Assembly: GCA_013140395.1 (NCBI GenBank)
Contig: JABFSY010000494.1
Span: 1-6,621 of the forward strand
Length of the DNA: 6,621 nt
Direction: 5' to 3'
Origin: Cyclobacteriaceae bacterium
GTDB lineage: Bacteria; Bacteroidota; Bacteroidia; Cytophagales; Cyclobacteriaceae
Shown: in pieces, positions 1-5,100 of the stretch
How the letters are laid out: every line of letters starts with the position of its first letter
Position numbering within the stretch: the first letter of the stretch is position 1
Notes under the pieces: model-generated
What the model was told of the DNA's origin: nothing
Database searches by the model: none
What the model saw: the letters and a program-made list of their open reading frames with translations, nothing else
Translations under genes and position numbers: made by a program

Positions 1-2
1 TA

Positions 3-314
3 AATACACTTAGTATTGAAAACACCTTTACGGATGACGATGGAGGTTCGGTGTCTATTGATATTCAGGATAAAGGAAATCTAGATCCCCAGGAAGAGGC
101 TATCCGTCTTCAAAAGGAAGAGTTGATGCAGGTGTTTGTAAACATGCTGCCCCCCAAGTATCAAAAATTGGTTCGCTTGCGCTACTTTCATGAATTGAGC
201 TACGAAGAAATTGCCGCAGAACTAGAAGCACCTCTTGGTACAGTAAAAGCGCAGCTCCATCGAGCGCGCGAGTTGTTGTACGATCTGGTGAAGAATAAGA
301 AGGAACATATCTAG
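3..314 (+). CDS. ECF-type RNA polymerase sigma-70 factor, C-terminal fragment
   Basis: The reading frame is open from the left edge to a TAG stop, so the true start lies outside the window; 103 codons are visible. The C-terminal half is a clear sigma-70 region 4. The stretch LPPKYQKLVRLRYFHELSY is followed by a helix-turn-helix (YEEIAAEL, then APLGTVKAQLHRARELL), which in this family contacts the -35 promoter element. The first visible residues are an acidic, glycine-containing linker (FTDDDGGS) leading into a DPQEEAIRLQ helix, as expected for the region 2 to region 4 linker of ECF sigma factors. Region 2 is not visible. The role is promoter recognition by RNA polymerase; the regulon cannot be inferred. 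No anti-sigma gene follows directly. The next gene begins 20 nt downstream and could be co-transcribed. The family call is secure; the subgroup is not determined. Confidence 0.9.
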   Translation, partial: NTLSIENTFTDDDGGSVSIDIQDKGNLDPQEEAIRLQKEELMQVFVNMLPPKYQKLVRLRYFHELSYEEIAAELEAPLGTVKAQLHRARELLYDLVKNKKEHI

Positions 315-334
315 GTCGTAGTACCCTTATTTGT

Positions 335-787
335 ATGAGCACCAAAACGAAAGGTTCTTTTTTATTTTTTTGTATTGCAATAAGTGTATCGGCTATGGCG
401 CAAAAGAAAGAATTTATTAACCCGAAGCCGGTAGGGTATAGCGATGCCACGGTGGTGGGTGGAGGAAGGACGATTTACGTTTCCGGACAAGTGCCTTTGA
501 ATGCGGCAGGTGCAGTAGTTGCCAAGGGCGATTTGAAGGCTCAAACGATTCAGGTTTTTGAGAATATTCAACGCGTGTTGGCCCAAGCAGGTGCTACTTT
601 CGCGGATGTGGTTAAGGTTAATACCTATATAGTAAATTGCCAACCTAAAGACGTGGCCGTTTTCCGCGAAGTAAGAAAATTTTATTTGTCTACAAGTCAA
701 CCACCAGCCAGCACATTGGTAGGTGTTACTTCACTGGTTGATCCTGATTTTTTGATTGAAATCGAAGTAGTGGCCGTTATTCAATAA
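335..787 (+). CDS. Exported RidA/YjgF/UK114-family protein lacking the catalytic arginine
   Basis: This 150-residue protein has an N-terminal signal peptide: K4 and K6, a hydrophobic core FLFFCIAISVSA, and probable cleavage after A20-M21-A22. The mature part of about 128 residues matches the usual RidA length. Family landmarks are present: the YVSGQVP strand near residues 48-54, the QTIQVFENIQRVLAQAGATFADVVKVNTYI helix-strand region, and the C-terminal IEIEVVAV strand. RidA proteins are trimers, and the canonical cytosolic enzyme hydrolyses reactive enamines/imines such as 2-aminoacrylate using an arginine in a P-A-R-S context (Arg105 in E. coli RidA). Here that site reads P124-A125-S126-T127, so the arginine is replaced by serine. 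Imine deaminase activity is therefore doubtful and the substrate is unknown. The ATG at 335 is chosen because it gives a complete signal peptide. No Shine-Dalgarno is visible, which is normal for Bacteroidota. The location is inferred to be periplasmic. Confidence 0.9.
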   Translation: MSTKTKGSFLFFCIAISVSAMAQKKEFINPKPVGYSDATVVGGGRTIYVSGQVPLNAAGAVVAKGDLKAQTIQVFENIQRVLAQAGATFADVVKVNTYIVNCQPKDVAVFREVRKFYLSTSQPPASTLVGVTSLVDPDFLIEIEVVAVIQ

Positions 788-820
788 GGCTTTCAAAGCC
801 AGTTGATTTGTTCTATTTTT
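788..820 (+). terminator. Possible weak terminator after the RidA-like gene
   Basis: Directly after the TAA stop there is a short inverted repeat, GGCTT (788-792) and AAGCC (796-800), with a 3-nt loop. A T-rich stretch follows at 808-820. The stem is short and the T-tract is displaced from it, and that tract overlaps a better match to a promoter box, so this is a weak call. Confidence 0.25.
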
Positions 821-821
821 G
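814..821 (+). promoter_or_regulatory. Bacteroidota -7 promoter box upstream of the tRNA 5' fragment
   Basis: TATTTTTG matches the Bacteroidota -7 consensus TAnnTTTG exactly. It ends 16 nt before the first base of the tRNA-Arg 5' fragment at 837, a fitting distance for a tRNA promoter. No convincing TTG -33 element sits at the usual spacing. If real, it would now drive a transcript covering the broken tRNA half, the palindrome, the GIY-YIG gene and probably the intact tRNA. Its position in front of the fragment suggests it was the original tRNA promoter (inference). Confidence 0.45.
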
Positions 822-836
822 CAACTGATTGTATCT

Positions 837-895
837 GGCTCCGTAGTACAATGCCCGCCTGACTGACGCCAGTCGGGCAGGGATAGAATTTCAGA
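837..895 (+). pseudogene. Truncated tRNA-Arg 5' half with a palindromic insert in its D-loop
   Basis: Bases 837-853 plus 882-895 (31 nt) reproduce bases 1131-1161 of the intact tRNA-Arg downstream with one mismatch (A887 against T1153). The copy spans the 5' acceptor strand, D-arm and 5' strand of the anticodon stem. Similarity stops exactly where the anticodon loop would begin. The D-loop is interrupted by 28 extra bases (854-881), and the mismatch breaks one D-stem pair. With no 3' half it cannot form a tRNA. It forms the leader of the GIY-YIG gene, whose ATG begins 3 nt after the fragment. The duplication is seen directly; its interpretation as the relic of the original tRNA 5' half is inference. 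Confidence 0.85.
854..881. repeat. 28-nt GC-rich palindromic (REP-like) insert in the tRNA fragment
   Basis: Comparison with the intact tRNA shows this segment as an insertion between G853 and G882; the exact edge is ambiguous by one base. It folds as a hairpin: 861-865 pairs with 870-874 (GACTG/CAGTC), extended by 857-860 with 875-878 including one G-T pair, then one mismatch and a further CC/GG pairing (854-855 with 880-881). The loop is ACGC. The composition is far more GC-rich than the surroundings. Its form resembles short dispersed palindromes found in many bacterial genomes, but only one copy is present in this window, so its repeat status is inferred. Confidence 0.65.
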
Positions 896-897
896 GT

Positions 898-1140
898 ATG
901 TTTTTTGTTTATGTTATTAAAAGCCGCAATTTTGAGTTCTTGTATAAAGGCCATTGTCAGGATTTGGAAGAAAGATTGAAACAACACAACGCTGGGCAGA
1001 CAAAATCGATAAAGAGCTACATTCCCTTTGATTTGATATATCACGAGCAATTCGAGTCGAGACCTGAAGCAATCAAACGAGAAAAGTATTTTAAGTCTGC
1101 AGCTGGCAGAAGATATTTGAAAAGTAAATTGGCTCCGTAG
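898..1140 (+). CDS. Small GIY-YIG nuclease-family protein
   Basis: This 80-residue protein consists only of a GIY-YIG nuclease domain of the UPF0213/YhbQ-like type. The GIY half-motif appears as V4-Y5-V6, the YIG half-motif as Y16-K17-G18, the catalytic-type arginine as R26 in LEERLKQHN, and the likely metal-binding glutamate as E62 in EAIKREKYFKS. The family's AAGRRYLK tail is also present. It is predicted to be a single-domain, metal-dependent DNA endonuclease; no separate DNA-binding domain exists, so the target is unknown. The ATG at 898 is the only sensible start, as it directly precedes the first domain strand, and no Shine-Dalgarno is seen. The last codons (Leu-Ala-Pro-stop) run into the intact tRNA: GCT, CCG and TAG are tRNA bases 2-10. 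The gene is thus sandwiched between a broken and an intact tRNA-Arg copy. Confidence 0.85.
   Translation: MFFVYVIKSRNFEFLYKGHCQDLEERLKQHNAGQTKSIKSYIPFDLIYHEQFESRPEAIKREKYFKSAAGRRYLKSKLAP
1112..1119 (+). promoter_or_regulatory. Possible tRNA promoter box inside the GIY-YIG coding sequence
   Basis: GATATTTG differs from the Bacteroidota -7 consensus TAnnTTTG at one position and ends 11 nt before the mature tRNA 5' end. Such a box would let the intact tRNA be transcribed independently of the nuclease gene. It overlaps codons for Tyr-Leu that the protein family itself tends to need, and no TTG -33 element is evident, so this may be chance. Confidence 0.2.
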
Positions 1141-1202
1141 TACAATGGATAGTATTTCAGATTCCGATTCTGAAGATGCAGGTTCGATTCCTGCCGGGGT
1201 CA
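1131..1202 (+). tRNA. tRNA-Arg (anticodon CCG)
   Basis: A full cloverleaf can be drawn. The acceptor stem 1131-1137 pairs with 1195-1201 (two G-U pairs), with discriminator A1202. The D-stem GTAC/GTAT (1140-1143, 1152-1155) carries the GG-containing loop AATGGATA. The anticodon stem TCAGA/TCTGA (1157-1161, 1169-1173) encloses loop TTCCGAT with anticodon CCG at 1164-1166, which reads the Arg codon CGG. The variable loop AGAT has 4 nt. The T-stem GCAGG/CCTGC (1178-1182, 1190-1194) carries loop TTCGATT. The 3' CCA is not encoded, so it must be added after transcription. The first ten bases overlap the 3' end of the GIY-YIG gene, and the 5' half is duplicated upstream. Confidence 0.95.
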
Positions 1203-1390
1203 CTTTTAGTAAGGTTTTCAAATGATAGGCTTTTTGTTTTCCCTTGCCTTCCTTCATCGTGTTTTAGAATTTCATCGATCAATCCTTCATAAGTTTGTAT
1301 TCAGACTGGAAAGCTTCAAAACGTAGAGTTTTGCATCTTGAAAGATGGAAGCGACAATTTGGAATGGGAAATTAAGAGGCGAATGTTTCT
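1203..1390. other. Non-coding gap with two adjacent short hairpins
   Basis: No gene is supported between the tRNA and the converging minus-strand gene. Two neighbouring inverted repeats lie at 1317-1333 (CAAAAC/GTTTTG, 5-nt loop) and 1334-1347 (CATCT/AGATG, loop TGAA). They could act as terminators between the convergent transcription units, but neither is GC-rich nor followed by a clean T-tract. The stretch just after the tRNA (1203-1245) is T-rich and may suffice to end tRNA transcription. Confidence 0.3.
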
Positions 1391-1996
1391 TTAAAAGCGA
1401 TACCCCAATCGCAGTGAATTGCCGGAGAACGAGAAATAGGTCTTCTTCAAAAAAGGATCTAGATGGGTTCTCCTATTTTTAGTAGTAAGCAGTGTCATCG
1501 CAATATCAAAAGCCATCAGGCCTGCACCTTGCAGGATAATTGCATTGCCAAACCCATTAAATCGTTCTTGATCTTTGAGTGCCGACTGGTTGCTTGCATA
1601 TTCTTTCAAGTAAAAACCTCCTGCGATGTAGGCCACGTCAAGCACCGCGTTGGCTAAGAATATTTTTTCAAATTTTGTTTGATTTCTTTGAAGGTCGTAT
1701 AGCGATGCGGTTGGTTTTGGCTTAGTCAACAGCGCAGGTAAAGCGAGACCAAGGTTAATGAGACCCCACGAGCCATTCATGATGTAAAATTCTTTTTCTT
1801 CGTTACTGGTTGAAAGCCCATACCCGATGGCGCTCCCGATGATATTCGCACTTGCCCAAGAACCCAGTACAACCATGCCATCATGTTGCAACTTATTTTT
1901 TCGACCGTCAAAATCGTTGACAAAAGTTTCTGTCTCTGTTTGCGAAAGAGCAGGGGTGAAGCCGGCCAAGAAAGCGATGAGTAAAAGGTTTTTCAT
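1391..1996 (-). CDS. Hypothetical hydrophobic protein with signal peptide
   Basis: The 201-residue protein begins with a signal peptide (MKNLLLIAFLAGFTPALS, cleavage near residue 18). Four hydrophobic, glycine/alanine-rich segments follow: about 41-61, 75-90, 111-130 and 148-170. These suggest a multi-pass membrane protein or a hydrophobic envelope protein. The C-terminus (YFSFSGNSLRLGYRF) alternates polar and hydrophobic residues and ends in Phe, which resembles the last strand of an outer-membrane beta-barrel. The helix-like central segments do not fit a barrel, so the topology is unclear. The overall pattern is reminiscent of uncharacterised Bacteroidota proteins (possibly the family named DUF6992; recalled, not checked). 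No enzyme motif is visible and the function is unknown. It converges with the tRNA and diverges from the PorU2-like gene. Confidence 0.8.
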   Translation of the reverse strand: MKNLLLIAFLAGFTPALSQTETETFVNDFDGRKNKLQHDGMVVLGSWASANIIGSAIGYGLSTSNEEKEFYIMNGSWGLINLGLALPALLTKPKPTASLYDLQRNQTKFEKIFLANAVLDVAYIAGGFYLKEYASNQSALKDQERFNGFGNAIILQGAGLMAFDIAMTLLTTKNRRTHLDPFLKKTYFSFSGNSLRLGYRF

Positions 1997-2012
1997 AGGA
2001 ATCGTTTATCTT

Positions 2013-2020
2013 CAAATATA
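2013..2020 (-). promoter_or_regulatory. Putative -7 box for the minus-strand hypothetical gene
   Basis: Read on the minus strand this is TATATTTG, an exact match to TAnnTTTG. It ends 16 nt before the ATG, giving a very short leader. No clear TTG -33 element is present upstream. Confidence 0.35.
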
Positions 2021-2108
2021 CAGAAAGTGAAAAAATTGTTATATAAGAAACCCATTGGTGGCGGTATTGTTCTCTTGACGACAAATAGTTTTAATCCCCT
2101 GTTACCAC

Positions 2109-2116
2109 TATTTTTG
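2109..2116 (+). promoter_or_regulatory. Putative -7 box for the PorU2-like gene
   Basis: TATTTTTG matches TAnnTTTG exactly. A TTG at 2075-2077 lies 31 nt upstream, too far for the usual -33 element, so only the -7 box supports this promoter. Transcription starting a few bases downstream would give a leader of roughly 35 nt to a GTG start at 2158. Confidence 0.35.
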
Positions 2117-2157
2117 AATTCGTATTGATCCGTGTGAACTATTATACTAGCATAAAG

Positions 2158-5100
2158 GTGAGGTTTGGTATTCAAATGTTGGCTTTTGGGCTGTTTTTAC
2201 TCTCCTTTTCTGCGAGTGCGCAATATGCCAATAGTTGGATAGATGTAAATCAGTCCTATTACAAAGTCTTGGTTGCAAAAGACGGCATCTACAGACTCAC
2301 TTATTCAGATCTTTTAGCGGCTAGTTTTCCAGTGAACTCGGTCGATCCACGACTAATAAAGCTATATCACCGTGGTGTTGAGCAAGCCATTTTTATCCAG
2401 GGTGAAACAGACGCAGTGTTTAATACAACGGATTTTATTGAATTCTTTGGGCGAAAAAACGATGGAACACTTGATAAACAGCTTTATCAGCCGGCCTCTG
2501 CACAACCTCACAATTTTTATAATCTTTACAGCGATACAACGGCTTATTTTCTAACCTATTCACCAATTCCGCCAGGTGGAAAACGCATGGCAAATTTCTC
2601 CGAGGTGAATGTTTCGGGTATTTCAAAAGAAGTTTTTCACAACGAGGAAAGGCTGCTGGTGTTGGGGAATAGTTATTCGGCAGGCGCCACTTCAAATAGT
2701 GAACTAAGCTATACCCAATTTGTGCAAGCAGAGGGCTGGTTTGGAACAGCACTACAGCAAAATCAAACGATCGATTACGTACTTGACCTTGTCACTAACT
2801 CGGTGCCCTTGGCGGGATTGCCGCAGCTAGAAGTATTTTTAGTCGGGCGTGACAACATTGCACATAGTGCTGAAGTTTTGGTGGGTGCAAACACGGGTGC
2901 CTTGCGGTCATTGACTTCAACCAGTTTTTTTGGGTTTGAAACACCTTTGCTTTCATTACCACTTAGCTGGAGCGACATAGGTGCCGATGGAAAAATAACG
3001 GTTCGATTAAAAGCGGGTACTTCCACTACCAACCGTTTTCAGTTTAGCACTGCTTTTGTGAAAATCACTTTTCCGCAGAATTTCAACGCCTCAACCCTAA
3101 GCGAGAAGAAATTTATTCTTCAAGTGAACGGTGCCAATAAATCGTACATCGAGATTGACAATCCATCTCCCAATACTCGCTTGTGGGATGTTACCAACCC
3201 AGATGACGTACTTACGATTGGAACACGCGCAGCGGGAGGTGCACTGAGCGCGGTGGTTTCAAATACTTCAACAGCGAGAAAGTTATTGGCGGCAAGTATC
3301 ACAACAACGCCTATTATAAAACCTGTTTCGTTTCGGTCAATCAATCCAACGATTCCTAATTTCCTAATTATAACGCACCGGGCCTTGATGAAACCCGCGC
3401 TTGGCTACGCCAATGTGGTACAGTCCTATGCTGCTTACAGAGCTTCAAACGCGGGCGGAAAATACGATACGCTTACCATTACTTCTGATCAACTCTACGA
3501 TCAGTTCAACTATGGAGAGACCTCTTCACTTGCGATTTATGAGTTTATGCGATGGATGGTTGATAAGGGTAATCCAAAATACTTGTTTATCATTGGCAAG
3601 GGTAGAGATATTTCTCCTTACTCCAATTATCAAAGAAAAGCATTGCCCCCCAGTGAATTTAGAGACCTGGTGCCTTCGGCCGGTTATCCAGCTGCCGACA
3701 TGGCATTTACAGCAGGGTTGGGCGGCACCACGTTCGAACCGAAAGTGGCAACAGGAAGATTGTCTGCTTCGAACGCCACACAAGTGGCTGCTTATTTGAA
3801 CAAGATAATTGAAACCGAATCGGCTTCGGTTGCACAAGAGTGGAGGAAGCAGGGACTTCATCTCAGCGGTGGCATTCAACCCTTTGAGCTACCGTTGTTT
3901 CGAAGCTATGTTGATGGATTTAAAGATGTCGCAAAAGGAAAAAATTGGGGTGGCAATATTACAACGATAGGAAAGCGGGAATCAAATCCTTCTCAGCTGA
4001 TCAATGTATCTGATCAAGTGAATAAAGGAACAAATCTCATTACGTTTTTTGGGCATTCATCACCCGGCACTATCGATATTGACATTGGTTTTGTTTCAGA
4101 TCCGGTTTTAGGTTACAATAATCCTGGTAAGTATCCCGTGTTTTTGATTAATGGGTGCAATGCGGGCGCTTTCTTTTTGAACGGAACTATTTTTGGAGAA
4201 GACTGGATGATGGCGCCCAATAAGGGAGCCAGAAACTTTATCGCCCATAGCTCTTTTGGATTTAGCGGAAACCTTCGGGAATATTCTGATTTATTTTATC
4301 GAGTGGGTTTTGCTGATACCACATTTATTCAAAAAGGAATTGGCGATGTTCAAAAAGAGGTAGCGAGTCGTTACCTAGGCTCCTTTGGATCTGATATACT
4401 AAGCGTCACACAAATACAACAAATGGTTTTATTGGGAGATCCGGCCGTAAAACTTTTTGGAACTGCTAAGCCCGATTATGTACTCGAAAATACCTCCCTT
4501 TCCCTAATATCACTCGATGGATTGCCGGTGACTTCTCAAAGTAATTCGTTTGGTGTTCGGGTGGTTCGAAAAAACCTAGGTGCGACTGGAACGGGTAATT
4601 TGCCTATGAGGTTGATACGAACATTCAATGATAATACATCCAAAAGTTACGACTCCATTTTTCAAAATGTGCTTAACCAAGATACGGTAGTTTTTCGAGT
4701 GAAACGAGACGCAGCGGGTGGTGGCCTCAATCAATTCACTGTAATTATTGATCCGCTCAATACCATTAAAGAAATTAGTAAACTCAATAATTCCGCCACG
4801 TTTAATGGATTGATTTCATCGAACGGAACAAAAAATCTTTTTCCTGCTCCGTATGCGTTGGTAAGCAAGCAGTTTCTGGATCTCGTATTTCAAGCTACTG
4901 ATTTAACATCCGGTGTCAGAGATTTTCGCATCGAGATAGATACGACCAATACGTTTAACAGTCTTTTCTTAAAATCACAAGTAGTGTCGGGAGAAGTACT
5001 TGCCAAGGTTTCGGTCAATTTACTTTCAAATGATTCAGTAGTTTATTATTGGCGTACGCGATTTGATAAGCCAAAAACAAACGAAAGTGCAGAGTGGATG

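Larger units (their letters stand above)
896..1161 (+). mobile_element. Candidate minimal element: GIY-YIG ORF plus replacement tRNA 5' half
   Basis: The segment from the end of the truncated tRNA half to the equivalent point in the intact tRNA is 266 nt. It consists almost entirely of the nuclease ORF (898-1140) and a 31-nt tRNA 5' half (1131-1161), which overlap by 10 nt. Insertion of such a unit at the boundary between anticodon stem and loop would split the old tRNA and at once supply a new 5' half, restoring a functional gene. The direct repeat and the nuclease gene are seen in the sequence. Mobility is inference; no recombinase, transposase or intron-like RNA is visible. A simple partial tandem duplication around a pre-existing ORF is the alternative. 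Confidence 0.5.

Noticed and set aside
100..700. Minus-strand open frames at 100-450 and 362-700
   Set aside because: They lie antisense to the sigma factor and RidA-like genes, have no recognisable domain, and the plus-strand genes are clear family members.
837..1161. CRISPR-like or tandem repeat array
   Set aside because: There are only two copies of the 31-nt unit, one of them interrupted, and both are explained as tRNA sequence.
837..1202. Group I intron as the host of the GIY-YIG gene
   Set aside because: GIY-YIG nucleases often live in group I introns, and the insertion point is near the anticodon loop. However, only a few bases lie outside the ORF, leaving no room for an intron core, and the downstream tRNA is complete rather than a 3' exon.
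793..1257. 154-codon open frame on the minus strand with a GIEPASSESESE-like segment
   Set aside because: It runs antisense through the GIY-YIG gene and the tRNA. The segment around VTPAGIEPASSE is simply the translated tRNA complement, a well-known source of false proteins.
1463..2175. Short open frames at 1463-1657 and 1827-2030 (plus) and 1993-2175 (minus)
   Set aside because: The first two lie antisense to (the second partly beyond) the better-supported minus-strand gene with a signal peptide. The third overlaps the divergent promoter region and has no homology signal.
2435..3879. Open frames on both strands inside the large peptidase gene (for example 3401-3799 plus, 2435-2752, 2775-3032 and 3526-3879 minus)
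   Set aside because: They are shadows of the continuous, domain-rich PorU2-like frame and show no protein family features.
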